This document shows positions 1 to 8,358 of a DNA stretch of 64,000 nt, piece after piece (position 1 is the stretch's first letter; every line of letters starts with the position of its first letter). The notes beneath the pieces are model-generated. The model made no database searches and was not told the origin of the DNA. It saw nothing but the letters and a program-made list of their open reading frames with translations. The position numbers and the translations under genes were made by a program. Origin of the DNA: Planctomycetota bacterium (GTDB lineage: Bacteria; Planctomycetota; B15-G4; SIAN01); the NCBI GenBank assembly GCA_016795285.1, contig JAEUIC010000037.1, positions 53,177 through 117,176 on the forward strand, written 5' to 3'.

Positions 1-57
1 GAGGTGCAGTGCGACGTGCAGTGCGACACCGACTGCGACGACGACGGCGGGAAGTGA
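1..57 (+). CDS. C-terminal end of an unknown protein (partial, cut by window edge)
   Basis: The first reading frame is open from base 1 to a TGA at 55-57 and encodes a tail rich in Cys and Asp (CDVQCDTDCDDDGGK). The alternating Cys/Asp pattern could bind metal or be part of a low-complexity C-terminus. Only 18 codons are visible, so no family can be given. It is followed directly by a terminator-like nested hairpin, which supports a real gene end here. Confidence 0.4.
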   Translation, partial: EVQCDVQCDTDCDDDGGK

Positions 58-61
58 GTCC

Positions 62-148
62 CTGACCGGAGTCGATCCGATCCAAGCGAATCGATGACGC
101 GGCGCCGGAGGGCTTCGAGCTCTCCGGCGCCGCCTTCGTTCCGGTCAG
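62..148. terminator. Nested hairpins between convergent genes
   Basis: A perfect 10-bp stem (GGCGCCGGAG at 101-110 with CTCCGGCGCC at 122-131, 11-base loop) sits inside a second 9-bp inverted repeat (CTGACCGGA at 62-70 with TCCGGTCAG at 140-148). It lies between the gene ending at 57 on the plus strand and purB ending at 145 on the minus strand. The outer arm overlaps the purB stop codon. There is only a weak T-rich tail, so this is a probable bidirectional terminator judged from structure and position. Confidence 0.6.
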
Positions 149-1611
149 ACCGCGAGGTCCTCGAGGCGCCCCCCCGCCTTGCCGCGCCATGGCGCCAGCG
201 CCGGCTCGACCTGCTCGGCGAGGAACTCGTCGACCTGCTCCGGCGCCCGCCCCACCAGCCCGCCCCCCGCCGCGATCTCCGGCAGCTGCGCCGCGACGTT
301 CGCGAAGGCGCGATCGGCGGCGAGCCGCGCGAAGAGGTCGTTGTCGGGCGCGCCCCCCTTCATCCGCTCGGCGGCGGCGCGCGCGTGGATGCGGATCTGC
401 TCGTGCAGCAGCTGGCGATCGCCGCCCGCCTGCACCGCCCGCATGAGGATCTCCTCGGTCGCCATGAAGGGCAGCTCGCGCCGCAGGTGGGCGGCGATGC
501 GCGCCTCGTTGACGATGATCCCCTTCCAGATGCTGTGGTCGATGCGCAGCACGGCGTCGGCCGCGAGGAACGCCTCGGCCAGCACGACGCGGCGGTTGGC
601 CGAGTCGTCGAGCGTCCGCTCGAGCCACTGCTGCCCCGCCGTCTCGGCGGCGTTGGCCGGCAAGTGGATCAGCACGCGCGCCAGGGAGACCATCCGCTCG
701 GCGCGCATCGGGTTCCTCTTGTACGCCATCGCCGAGCTGCCGATCTGCTTCTCCTCGAACGGCTCCTCGATCTCCTGCTCATGGGCGAGCAGGCGCAGGT
801 CGTTGCCGCACTTCGCCACCGACTGGCCGATCCCCGACAGCGCCGCGACGACCTTGAAGTCGAGCTTGCGCGGGTAGGTCTGGCCGCAGACCGCCACCGT
901 CGTCGTGAAGCCGAGGCGCTGCGCGAAACGGCGATCGAGCTCCTTCACCTTGGCGTGGTCGCCGCGGAAGAGCGTCAGGAACGACGCCTGCGTGCCGGTG
1001 GTGCCCTTCAGGCCGCGCGCCGGCAGCTCGGCGATCAGGCGGTTCAGCTCGCCGAGGTCGTGGAGGAGGTCCTGCAGCCAGAGGCAAGCGCGCTTGCCGA
1101 CGGTGGTCGGTTGCGCCGGCTGGAAGTGGGTGTAGCCGAGCGTCGCGATGGCGCGCGTCCGGCGCGCGAAGGCGGCGAGCCGCTCCATCACCTGCACCAG
1201 CGAGTCGCGCAGGAGGTGGAGCGCCCGCTTCATCACCACGAGGTCGGCGTTGTCGGTGATCGTGCACGACGTCGCGCCGAGGTGGAGGAACGGCTTCGCC
1301 GGCGGGTGGAGCTCGGCGAAGGCGTGGAGGTGGGCCATCACGTCGTGGCGCAGCTCCTTCTCGAGCTCCGCCGCGCGCGCGAGGTCGATCTCGTCGATCC
1401 GCTGCTCGAGCGCGTCGATCGCCGCCGCGGGCAGCTCGAGGCCGAGTTCGCGCTGCGTGCGCGCCAGCGCGATCCAGATCTCGCGCCAGAGGCGCGCGCG
1501 CGCCCGCTCGGAGAAGAGCTCCTGCATCGCGCGGCTCGTGTAGCGCGAGGAGAGCGGACTCCTCCACAGCGCGCCCGTCGCGTCGCCCTTGCCTTCCTCG
1601 CTGCCGCCCAT
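145..1611 (-). CDS. purB: Adenylosuccinate lyase
   Basis: Cytosolic purine enzyme of the fumarase/aspartase superfamily. It cleaves SAICAR to AICAR plus fumarate and adenylosuccinate to AMP plus fumarate. The 488-residue protein carries the superfamily signature (GSSAMAYKRNPMR near residues 291-303) and the TxxFQPAQPTT active-site segment with His162. The N-terminal SSRYTSRAM and the GATSC segment resemble the longer animal/Bacteroidetes-type enzyme more than the short B. subtilis type. The start at 1611 is chosen because GGAGAGG lies six bases upstream. An ATG at 1617 directly abuts that ribosome site and is less likely. Upstream on the same strand are a VanZ-like gene and an RsbW-like gene. 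Confidence 0.95.
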   Translation of the reverse strand: MGGSEEGKGDATGALWRSPLSSRYTSRAMQELFSERARARLWREIWIALARTQRELGLELPAAAIDALEQRIDEIDLARAAELEKELRHDVMAHLHAFAELHPPAKPFLHLGATSCTITDNADLVVMKRALHLLRDSLVQVMERLAAFARRTRAIATLGYTHFQPAQPTTVGKRACLWLQDLLHDLGELNRLIAELPARGLKGTTGTQASFLTLFRGDHAKVKELDRRFAQRLGFTTTVAVCGQTYPRKLDFKVVAALSGIGQSVAKCGNDLRLLAHEQEIEEPFEEKQIGSSAMAYKRNPMRAERMVSLARVLIHLPANAAETAGQQWLERTLDDSANRRVVLAEAFLAADAVLRIDHSIWKGIIVNEARIAAHLRRELPFMATEEILMRAVQAGGDRQLLHEQIRIHARAAAERMKGGAPDNDLFARLAADRAFANVAAQLPEIAAGGGLVGRAPEQVDEFLAEQVEPALAPWRGKAGGRLEDLAV

Positions 1612-1679
1612 CGCCATCCTCTCCGTGATGCCGCACGCCACCCGCTCGCTCGCCGCCGATCGCCGGCGAGCGGGGCGCC

Positions 1680-2189
1680 TCAGCGCAGCGGACCCCAGGT
1701 GCGCGCCGCATTCAGCGCCGCCGCACACAGGCCGATCGAAAGGAACCGCACCACCGCCGGCCGCAGTCTTCCCGGCCCGCGCACGCCCCACCAGAGGCTC
1801 AACGCCGCAAGCGCGCCGAGCAGGTCGACGCAGACGTCGAACGCGTCGGGCTGCCGACCGGGCGTCCACGACTGGTGCCACTCGTCGACGATGCCGTAGG
1901 TCCCGGTCAGCACCAGCACGCCGAGCAGCGCATCGCGCGACCACCCCCCCGCACGCCGGCACGCTTCCGCCAGCAGCAGCGCGAGGCCGCCGAAGAGGAA
2001 GAAGTGGAGCGAGTTCGAGAGGAAGCCCCAGAAGGGGCTGCCGCCGCCCGGGAAGCTCTGCGAGGAGAGCCACCAGATCCAGCCGCCGTGGGCGAGGGCG
2101 AGGAGGGCCGCGGCGACGCGCAGCCCGCGCTCGGCGGCCGCCGTCGTCGGCGACCGCCGCGGGTCAGCGGCGCTTGACGAGCCAGACAC
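1680..2189 (-). CDS. VanZ-like membrane protein
   Basis: Small integral membrane protein of about 169 residues, GTG start, with four hydrophobic segments. It shows the VanZ-family layout: an early SSQ segment, a helix with LHFFLFGGLALLL, then YGIVDEWHQSWTPGRQPDAFDVCVD, in which the DE..Q...R..D.xD pattern is typical. VanZ gives low teicoplanin resistance in enterococci; in other bacteria the family has no settled role. The start overlaps the end of the upstream RsbW-like gene by 26 bases, so the two are probably translated together. Confidence 0.8.
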   Translation of the reverse strand: MSGSSSAADPRRSPTTAAAERGLRVAAALLALAHGGWIWWLSSQSFPGGGSPFWGFLSNSLHFFLFGGLALLLAEACRRAGGWSRDALLGVLVLTGTYGIVDEWHQSWTPGRQPDAFDVCVDLLGALAALSLWWGVRGPGRLRPAVVRFLSIGLCAAALNAARTWGPLR

Positions 2190-2619
2190 GCGTGCCGCCC
2201 CCTTCGCGCGCGTCGAAGCGCACCTCGTCCATCGTGGCGTGGATCAGGAAGAGGCCGCGCCCCGACTCCGCATCGTCGTCCGGCAGCGCCGCTGCCTCGC
2301 GCTCGTGCCCGGCGCGCCGCCGGAACGTCCCGCGATCGAGCACCTCGAAGGCGACCCGATCGTCGTGGATCGCCACCTTCAGCTCGACCGCCTGCTGGGT
2401 CGCCGCCGCGCCGCCGTGGAAGCAGGCGTTCATCACCACCTCGTCGAGACCGAGCAGCACCGCTTCGACCTTCGCCTCGCCGAAGCCGTGGTCGACCAGC
2501 AGCGTGCGGATCTGCCCGCGCACGAGCCGCACCGCCTCCTCGACCGGACCGATCCGGAAGTCGATGGCCAGCAACGGTGGCGGCGCAGGTGGCGAGGAGG
2601 GCGAGTCGGACGGGTCCAC
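2164..2619 (-). CDS. RsbW/SpoIIAB-like serine kinase ATPase domain protein
   Basis: A 151-residue stand-alone HATPase_c domain of the anti-sigma-factor kinase group. The N-box region reads GLDEVVMNACFHGG and a G-box GRGLFLI follows near the C-terminus, with a DRG segment between them. Such proteins bind ATP and either hold a sigma factor or phosphorylate an STAS anti-anti-sigma protein in partner-switching circuits. No sigma or STAS gene is visible nearby. The start is a GTG at 2619 because no in-frame ATG exists; the ribosome site is weak, so the N-terminus is uncertain. Confidence 0.75.
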   Translation of the reverse strand: MDPSDSPSSPPAPPPLLAIDFRIGPVEEAVRLVRGQIRTLLVDHGFGEAKVEAVLLGLDEVVMNACFHGGAAATQQAVELKVAIHDDRVAFEVLDRGTFRRRAGHEREAAALPDDDAESGRGLFLIHATMDEVRFDAREGGGTRVWLVKRR

Positions 2620-2711
2620 GCCGGGGGACGTTAGAGCCTCCCCGGGGGAGGGACAAGAAGCGCGCCGGGGCGCTGCCACGGCGACCACCCGGCCGCGCCG
2701 ACCGCGCCGTC

Positions 2712-3605
2712 TCACCCGTCGAGGCCGGCGCCCGCGAAGACCAGCGAGAGATCGAGCGCCGGCGCCGAGTGGGTCAGCGCGCCGATCGAGAGGCGATCGA
2801 CCCCCGCCTCGGCGTAGGCGCGCACGTTGCCGAGGTGGAGCCCGCCCGACGCCTCGAGGCCGACCTGCGCCCGCGGGAAGCGCGAGCGGACCCGCGCCAC
2901 CGCCGCCGCTACCTGCTCGGGCGTGAAGTTGTCGAGCAGCACGAGGTCGGCGCCCGCCTCGGCCGCGCGCACCGCTTCGTCGCCGTCGAAGACCTCGAGC
3001 TGCAGCTTCATGCCGGCCGGAGCCGCGCGGCGCGCCGTGGCGATCGCCTCTTCGAGCGGCCGGCGGCCGGCCGGCCACGGGCGCGTCCACGCGAGGTGGT
3101 TGCTCTTCAGCAGGACCTGATCCCACAAGCCGTGGCGATGGTTGACGCCGCCGCCCGCCGCGACCGCCCGCTTGGCGAACCAGCGCAGCCCCGGCACCGT
3201 CTTGCGCGTGTCGAGGATCTCGGCGCCGGTGCCCGCGACTGCGGCGACGTAGCGCGCCGTCGCGGTGGCGATGCCGGAGAGGTGCTGCAGCAGGTTGAGC
3301 AGCGTCCGCTCGGCGGCGAGCAGCGCGCGCGCATCGCCCTGCAACGTGCCGACCGCCTGCCCCGGAACGACGCGCGTCCCGTCGGGAGCGGCCTCGGCGA
3401 GTCGCGCCTCGGGATCGAGGAGGCGCACGATCCGCAGCGCGAGATCGACGCCGCACAGCGCGCCCGGCGCCTTCGCGGTGAGGGTCGCCCGTGCCGGCGC
3501 GCCGGCCGGGACGAAGGCGTGCGCCGTGACGTCGCCCGAGCCGAGGTCCTCGGCGAGGAAGCGGCGCAACGTGGCGTCGAGATCGGCCGGCGGCGGGAGG
3601 CTCAT
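2712..3605 (-). CDS. nadC: Nicotinate-nucleotide pyrophosphorylase (quinolinate phosphoribosyltransferase)
   Basis: Cytosolic enzyme of de novo NAD synthesis: quinolinate plus PRPP gives nicotinate mononucleotide, CO2 and PPi. The 297-residue length is normal for the family. Recognisable blocks are EDLGSGDVT near the N-terminus, AERTLLNLLQHLSGIAT, ILDTRKTVPGLR, GGGVNHRHGLWDQVLLK and the barrel-end segment LEASGGL. The ATG at 3605 is used; an upstream TTG at 3665 would add 20 unconserved residues. A nadA/nadB pair is not in the window. Confidence 0.95.
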   Translation of the reverse strand: MSLPPPADLDATLRRFLAEDLGSGDVTAHAFVPAGAPARATLTAKAPGALCGVDLALRIVRLLDPEARLAEAAPDGTRVVPGQAVGTLQGDARALLAAERTLLNLLQHLSGIATATARYVAAVAGTGAEILDTRKTVPGLRWFAKRAVAAGGGVNHRHGLWDQVLLKSNHLAWTRPWPAGRRPLEEAIATARRAAPAGMKLQLEVFDGDEAVRAAEAGADLVLLDNFTPEQVAAAVARVRSRFPRAQVGLEASGGLHLGNVRAYAEAGVDRLSIGALTHSAPALDLSLVFAGAGLDG

Positions 3606-3679
3606 CGGGAAGGGCTCATCGAGAGAGGCAGGGCGAAAGGGGCCGTTCGAAGCGGTGCAGCGCAAGTCGCGCCGCGCCT

Positions 3680-4036
3680 TCAGCGCGCGAACGAGACGAG
3701 CCCGTCGAGCGCCGTCGCCATGCGCGGTCCGAGGCCGTCGACGCGCGCCTGCAGGGCGGCGAAGTCGGCGAACGGACCGCCGGCGTCACGCGCGTCGAGG
3801 ATGCGCCGCGCGAGCACCGGACCGATGCCGGGCAGCCGCTCGAGCGCCGCAGCGTCGGCGCGATTCAACTCGACGATCGCCGCCGCTGCCACTGGCGAGT
3901 AGCGCGCGGCGACGATGGTCGCCTGCAGCTTGGCCAACGCGACGGCCGCCAGCAGCAGCCCGACCACGGCGAAGCCGACGCGGCCGCGCGACGGCGGCGA
4001 GCCGTGGCCCTCCTCCACCGCGCCCGGCGGGCTCAT
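3680..4036 (-). CDS. Helix-hairpin-helix protein, ComEA-like
   Basis: 118 residues with one N-terminal transmembrane segment (about 22-40) and a C-terminal double helix-hairpin-helix motif (VELNRADAAALERLPGIGPVLARRILDAR, then a second GLGPRMA). This is the DNA-binding module of ComEA, which holds incoming DNA at the membrane during natural transformation; similar short proteins exist without proven competence. Its start overlaps the stop of the upstream gene by four bases, so the two form an operon. No comEC or comF is seen nearby, so the transformation role is only an inference. Confidence 0.8.
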   Translation of the reverse strand: MSPPGAVEEGHGSPPSRGRVGFAVVGLLLAAVALAKLQATIVAARYSPVAAAAIVELNRADAAALERLPGIGPVLARRILDARDAGGPFADFAALQARVDGLGPRMATALDGLVSFAR

Positions 4037-5019
4037 CGCGGCGCGGAGGTCGCCGCGCTACGCGGCAGCTGCGCCTGCTGGCGCGTCCGGATGAAGTAGA
4101 GCCGCACCACCTCGTCGATCACCGCGTGCAGCGCACCGCGATCGGCGAGCGGCCGCGCCGGCTCATCGCCTTCGCCGAGCAGCGCGACGAGCTGCCCCTC
4201 GTCGTAGTCGAGCGTGACGAGCGGCTGCTCGTGGTAGAGGAAGCGGGTCGCGCTGCCGACCGTCTCCTCCTCGATCGCGTCGCTGATCCGCGCCAGCTTG
4301 CGCTTCAGCTCGTCGACCAGCGCGTGGTCGATGGCGGGCGGCGCCGCGGAAGGCGCGAGCGGCTCGACCGGAGGCGCCGCGCGCGGCGCGGTGGCGCGGT
4401 GGCCGTTGCTCTTGCTGCCGTTCGCGACGCCATGGCCGTTGCCGTGTCCATTGCCATTGCCATTCGCGTGACCGTTGCCGTTGCCGTTGCCGTTTCCATG
4501 GGCGACGGTCGCGGCGACGCGGCGCTGCACGGTCGGCGAATCCGCCGCCGGAGGAGCGTCGCTCGACGACCCTCCTCCGGCACGGACCACCACCAGGCGG
4601 TGGCCGCCCCCGTCGGTGAGGAGCCGCGCTTCGACCAGCTCGATCGACGATCGCGCCAGCTCTTCGCGCGCGCCCATCAGCACATCGGAGAAGCGCGACG
4701 CGACGAGCACCACGCGCGGCTGCTCGAACGTCACGCCTGCCCGCTGGAACAGTCGCTCCAGCAAGCTCCGCATCCGACGCACTTCCGAGACGACGCACCA
4801 TGCGCGGCCGAGCAGGGCCGTCTCTCCACCGCTCCCCTCCCCGAGAGCGATGACGAGGCGCGCGCCAGCGTCCTGCAACCACAAGTCGACGTAGAGCTCC
4901 GGGGTGAGCCGGAACCCTGCATCGAGCAGGCGCATGCCTCGCTCGAGTTCTTGCGGCCCCTCCGCGAGCGCCCGCATCACGGCGGACATCTCGCGGTCCT
5001 GCGTCTCGGCTTGGAGCAT
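4033..5019 (-). CDS. Unknown protein with Asn/Gly/His-rich linker
   Basis: 328 residues. An N-terminal alpha/beta domain (about 1-160, with LYVDLWLQDAGARLVIALGEG and VVLVASRFSDVL) is joined to a C-terminal helical domain (about 230-320, with LDYDEGQLVALLGEGDE) by a linker of near-perfect NG/HG repeats (about residues 170-200). The N-terminal strand order faintly recalls restriction-endonuclease-like folds, but the catalytic E-x-K pair is not evident, so I do not assign it. The start at 5019 is favoured by a strong GGGGGAGGGGG ribosome site; an ATG at 5094 has none. A good sigma-70-type promoter lies about 90 bases upstream. Confidence 0.7.
   Translation of the reverse strand: MLQAETQDREMSAVMRALAEGPQELERGMRLLDAGFRLTPELYVDLWLQDAGARLVIALGEGSGGETALLGRAWCVVSEVRRMRSLLERLFQRAGVTFEQPRVVLVASRFSDVLMGAREELARSSIELVEARLLTDGGGHRLVVVRAGGGSSSDAPPAADSPTVQRRVAATVAHGNGNGNGNGHANGNGNGHGNGHGVANGSKSNGHRATAPRAAPPVEPLAPSAAPPAIDHALVDELKRKLARISDAIEEETVGSATRFLYHEQPLVTLDYDEGQLVALLGEGDEPARPLADRGALHAVIDEVVRLYFIRTRQQAQLPRSAATSAPR
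4431..4500. repeat. Hexanucleotide microsatellite coding the NG/HG linker
   Basis: Tandem GTTGCC/ATTGCC-type six-base units run through the middle of the preceding minus-strand gene. Because the period is six, length change adds or removes dipeptides without a frameshift, so linker length could vary between strains. Confidence 0.75.
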
Positions 5020-5341
5020 CTGCGCCCCCTCCCCCGCCAGGACGACACCGCGGCGGATTTGCGATTGCACTTCCGCCGCACATTCACCGCCCATTCGCTG
5101 GACGCGGCAGATTGTACGCTTGGGAGGGCCCACCACAATCCCTCGTACTACAGAGTCTCCCTACCACGACCGCTGCACGGTCCCCGCATTCGACCGAGCT
5201 GTTTCCGAGCCGCCGCGACCGACGGCGTGCCGACGCCCTAAGCTCCCGCGCCATTGCGCTCCTCCGGTCCGCGGAGTCCCCGATGCCGCCCTGTCCGCCC
5301 GCCGCCCTGACGACACTCGCCGCCCGCGGTGACGCCGCGCG
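5020..5341. other. Divergent intergenic region
   Basis: About 320 bases between the minus-strand unknown gene (start 5019) and the plus-strand esterase operon (start 5342). It holds a convincing minus-strand promoter (5111-5138). A short dyad GATTGT/ACAATC (5110-5115 and 5135-5140) brackets that promoter and could be an operator. I see no equally good promoter for the plus-strand operon, and the ribosome site before 5342 is weak. Confidence 0.6.
5111..5138 (-). promoter_or_regulatory. Sigma-70-type promoter for the unknown gene at 4033-5019
   Basis: On the minus strand TTGTGG (5133-5138) is followed by a 16-base spacer and TACAAT (5111-5116). The -10 matches the consensus at five of six positions. 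It would give a leader of roughly 85 bases ending in the strong ribosome site of the gene starting at 5019. Confidence 0.55.
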
Positions 5342-6358
5342 ATGAGCCCGACCCCCTCGCCGCTCCGCGTCGAACGGCGCCTCGTCGACAGCGCGCTGCT
5401 CCGCGGCAATCCGCAAGGCGATCCCGCGCAGCGCGAGCTGCAGGTCGTGCTGCCGCCCGGCTACGACGACGACGCGCGCCGCTATCCGGTCCTCTGGCTG
5501 CTCGCCGGCTTCACCGGCTTCGGCGCGACGCTGCTCGCGCGCGGCTGGCGCGAGGAGGCGATCGACCAGCGCCTCGCGCGCCTCTTCGCGCACGGCTGTC
5601 CGCCCGCGATCATCGCGCTGCCCGACTGCTGCACGCGGCTCGGCGGCTCGCAGTACGTCGACTCGAGCGCGCTCGGTCCCTACGCCTCGCACGTCGTCGA
5701 CGAGCTCGTGCCCTACGTCGACGCGCAGTTCAAGACGTTGCGCGAGCCGGGCGCGCGCGCCATCGCCGGCAAGTCGAGCGGCGGCTTCGGCGCGCTCCAC
5801 CTCGCGCTCGAGCGGCCGGGGACGTTCGGCGCGCTCGCCTGCCACAGCGGCGACCTCGGCTTCGAGCTCTGCTACGCGCACGACTTCCCCGCCTGCGCCA
5901 ATGCGCTCGGTCGCGCGGGCGGCGTCGCGCCGTTCCTCGCCGCCTTCTTCGCCAAGCGCAAGGCGGGCAGCGACGAGTTCGCCGCGCTCTCGACGCTCGC
6001 GATGGCGGCGGCCTATTCGCCGCGCGCCGACCACACGGACGGCTTCGAGCTGCCGTTCGACGTCGCCACCTGCGAGCTGCGCCCCGCCGTCTTCGCCCGC
6101 TGGCTCGCCTTCGATCCGCTGCGCCGCATCGCGAGCGGCGCCGCGACGCTGCGCACGTTGCGGGCGCTCTACGTCGATTGCGGGAGCCGCGACGAGTACC
6201 ACCTCCACTTCGGCGCGCGCCGCTTCGCGCGCGAGTGCGCCGCGCACGGCATCGCGCTGCACCACGAGGAGTTCGACGACGGCCACCGCGGCACGAGCTG
6301 GCGCTACGACCACTCGCTCCCGCTGCTGCTGAACGCGTTGGCGCCGGCCTCCGCATGA
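5342..6358 (+). CDS. Putative esterase (esterase D / PF00756-like)
   Basis: 338-residue alpha/beta hydrolase without a signal peptide. The N-terminus reads LQVVLPPGYDDDARRYPVLWLLAG, typical of the esterase D group. The nucleophile elbow is GKSSGG with Ser145 as likely nucleophile. A late YVDCGSRDEY supplies the Asp, and the HRGTSWRYDHSLPLLL segment supplies the His. Substrates in this group include acetyl and feruloyl esters, mycolates and enterobactin; none can be chosen. It is the first gene of an operon and overlaps the next start by ATGA. Confidence 0.8.
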   Translation: MSPTPSPLRVERRLVDSALLRGNPQGDPAQRELQVVLPPGYDDDARRYPVLWLLAGFTGFGATLLARGWREEAIDQRLARLFAHGCPPAIIALPDCCTRLGGSQYVDSSALGPYASHVVDELVPYVDAQFKTLREPGARAIAGKSSGGFGALHLALERPGTFGALACHSGDLGFELCYAHDFPACANALGRAGGVAPFLAAFFAKRKAGSDEFAALSTLAMAAAYSPRADHTDGFELPFDVATCELRPAVFARWLAFDPLRRIASGAATLRTLRALYVDCGSRDEYHLHFGARRFARECAAHGIALHHEEFDDGHRGTSWRYDHSLPLLLNALAPASA

Positions 6359-8358
6359 GACGCGCGCCGGCGCGGGCGGCGGTGCTGCTGGTCGCGGTCG
6401 TCGCGCTCGGCCTGCTGGTGACGCAGCTGTCGGCGCGCTTCGCCGGCGCCGACCTGCCGCCGCTCGACCGCTCGACCCTCGAGCTGCTGGCCGGCGTCTC
6501 GCCGCTCGATCGCCTCGAGTGGACGCTCCTCGCGCTGCTGGCGGGCGCGCGGCTCCTGCGCGCCCTGCTGCCGCGCCGCCGCCTCCTCGAGCCGCTGCTC
6601 GACCTGCCGCTGCTGGCGCTGCTGACCGCCACGGCGGGCGGCTCGCTCGCGCCGCTCGATCCGGCGCTGCCGCTCACCTACCTCGCCGCGCTCGCGCTGC
6701 TGCGCGGCACCGAGAGCGGCGCCGCGACGCCGCGCCGTCTCGCCCTCGAGCTCCTGCTCGGCGGACTCGCTGGCCACCTCGTGGTGCAGCGCCACGAGCG
6801 GGCGCTGCTCGACGCCGACCTCGCGCGCGTGACCGCCGCCGCCGACGAAGCGGCCGCCGAGCTGCAGCGCGACGGCAGCGGCGCGCTCGCCACCGTCGCC
6901 GAGAGCCTCGCCGCGCTCGATCCGCGCGAGGAGCTCGCGCCGTTGCACGCCGCGCTGGTCGAGCGCGACCTCGCGCTGCAGCGCTTCCTCGCCACGCTGG
7001 CCGCCGACGCCGGCCGTGCCGCGCCGGCGCTCGCCGCGGCGCGATTCGCGCTGCAGGTGGCCGAGGAGCGCGCGACCGATCGCTGGTTCGCCGCGCGCGA
7101 GACGCTGCGCGCCGCGCTCGAAGGCAGCGGCGTCGCGGAGAGCGGCAGCGCTGCGCGCGTGGCAGCGCTCGAGTCGCTCGACCTGCTGCGCGAGAGCGGC
7201 GCCAACCTGCGCCAGGAGCTGCTCGCGCGCGCCGACGCGCTCGCCCACGCGCTCGAGCGGCGCGACCAGCACGCCGCGGACCACGCCGAGTTCCTCGCCG
7301 ACTCGCGCTGGCGGCGCGTCGCGCTGCTGGTCGCGTTGCTGGCGTGCGCCGCCGTCATCGTGCTGCTGCGCCAGCGGATGGAGGCGGCGGTGCGCGACGC
7401 GGAGGAGCGGCGCGCGCAGCGCGAGATCGAGCTCGCCGCCGCCGAGAAGGAGCACTGGATCGCGGTGACCGCCGGGCTCACCCACGGGCTCGGCAACGAC
7501 ATCGTCGCCTACGACGCGTGGCTCGCCGAGGCGGGCCGCGCGCTGGCCGCGACGCCGCCGCTCCTGGCGCGCGCGCAGGAGCGCATCGGCGCAGTCGCCG
7601 CCAGCAATCGCGGCCGCCTCGCCTTCCTCCAGTTCCTCGACGCGTTGGCGCGCCAACGGCAGATCGCGGCGGGCGACGCGCCGCCGCTGCCCTTCGAGCC
7701 GATCGCGCTGCCGGAGCTCTTGGTGCAGGCGCGCCGCAAGGTGGCGGAGGTCGAGTCGGCCGACCTGCCGCCGGCCGGCAGCGACCCCGCCGTCGATCGC
7801 CGCCGCCGCCTGTTGACCGAGCTGCCGCTCGAGATCGAGATCGTCACGCCGCGCGCGGCGACGCTGCGGCGCGGCCAGCGCGGCGCGGTCGAGTTCTTCG
7901 CCTACGAGCTGCTGAAGAACGCGCTGCGCAGCGCGACCGGCCGCACGCCGCTCCACGCGCGGCTCGACTGGCGCGACGGCGTGCTCACGCTCGCGCTCGA
8001 GAACGACGTCGAGGTCGACGAGCGCCCGCGCGGCGACGGGACCGCCGAGCGCTGCGTCCGTTGCGGCGCGGCCGGCCCGCTGCTCTCCGTCCGGCGCCGC
8101 CGCGATGCGCCGCCCGCCTGCGCGACCTGCTTCCCCGCCGCCTTCGGCGAGCTGCTCGAGCAGAGCTTCGCGCCCGGCAAGGGGGCCGGCACCGGGCTCG
8201 GCCTCTTCCTGATCCGCTACTTTCTCGCCACCTTCTGGAACGGCACGCTGACCGCGCAGGTGGTCGCCGCCGCTCCGCCGCGCGTCGCCTTCACCCTCGC
8301 CCTCCCCGACCCCGATCCCCCCGATGGCCCACCCGTTCCGCCTCCTCTTCGTCGATGA
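6355..8358 (+). CDS. Membrane sensor histidine kinase with a Cys4 module in its ATPase domain
   Basis: 667 residues. Hydrophobic segments near the N-terminus (about 7-27, 55-115), a long Ala/Leu/Glu-rich helical region (about 145-310), a transmembrane helix near 319-340, then the kinase core. The likely phosphoacceptor is His377 in LTHGLGND, which lacks the usual following acidic residue. The N-box has Asn522 (FFAYELLKNAL). After a degenerate G1 region comes C567-x2-C570 and C589-x2-C592, a zinc-ribbon-like insertion, then the G2 box GKGAGTGLGLF (608-618). The start overlaps the esterase stop (ATGA), and the end overlaps the response regulator by 35 bases, so the two are an obvious pair. Confidence 0.85.
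   Translation: MRRAPARAAVLLVAVVALGLLVTQLSARFAGADLPPLDRSTLELLAGVSPLDRLEWTLLALLAGARLLRALLPRRRLLEPLLDLPLLALLTATAGGSLAPLDPALPLTYLAALALLRGTESGAATPRRLALELLLGGLAGHLVVQRHERALLDADLARVTAAADEAAAELQRDGSGALATVAESLAALDPREELAPLHAALVERDLALQRFLATLAADAGRAAPALAAARFALQVAEERATDRWFAARETLRAALEGSGVAESGSAARVAALESLDLLRESGANLRQELLARADALAHALERRDQHAADHAEFLADSRWRRVALLVALLACAAVIVLLRQRMEAAVRDAEERRAQREIELAAAEKEHWIAVTAGLTHGLGNDIVAYDAWLAEAGRALAATPPLLARAQERIGAVAASNRGRLAFLQFLDALARQRQIAAGDAPPLPFEPIALPELLVQARRKVAEVESADLPPAGSDPAVDRRRRLLTELPLEIEIVTPRAATLRRGQRGAVEFFAYELLKNALRSATGRTPLHARLDWRDGVLTLALENDVEVDERPRGDGTAERCVRCGAAGPLLSVRRRRDAPPACATCFPAAFGELLEQSFAPGKGAGTGLGLFLIRYFLATFWNGTLTAQVVAAAPPRVAFTLALPDPDPPDGPPVPPPLRR

Noticed and set aside
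4033..5019. Restriction-endonuclease-like (NucS-type) assignment of the unknown protein
   Set aside because: A vague strand pattern is present but the catalytic E-x-K residues are not identifiable.
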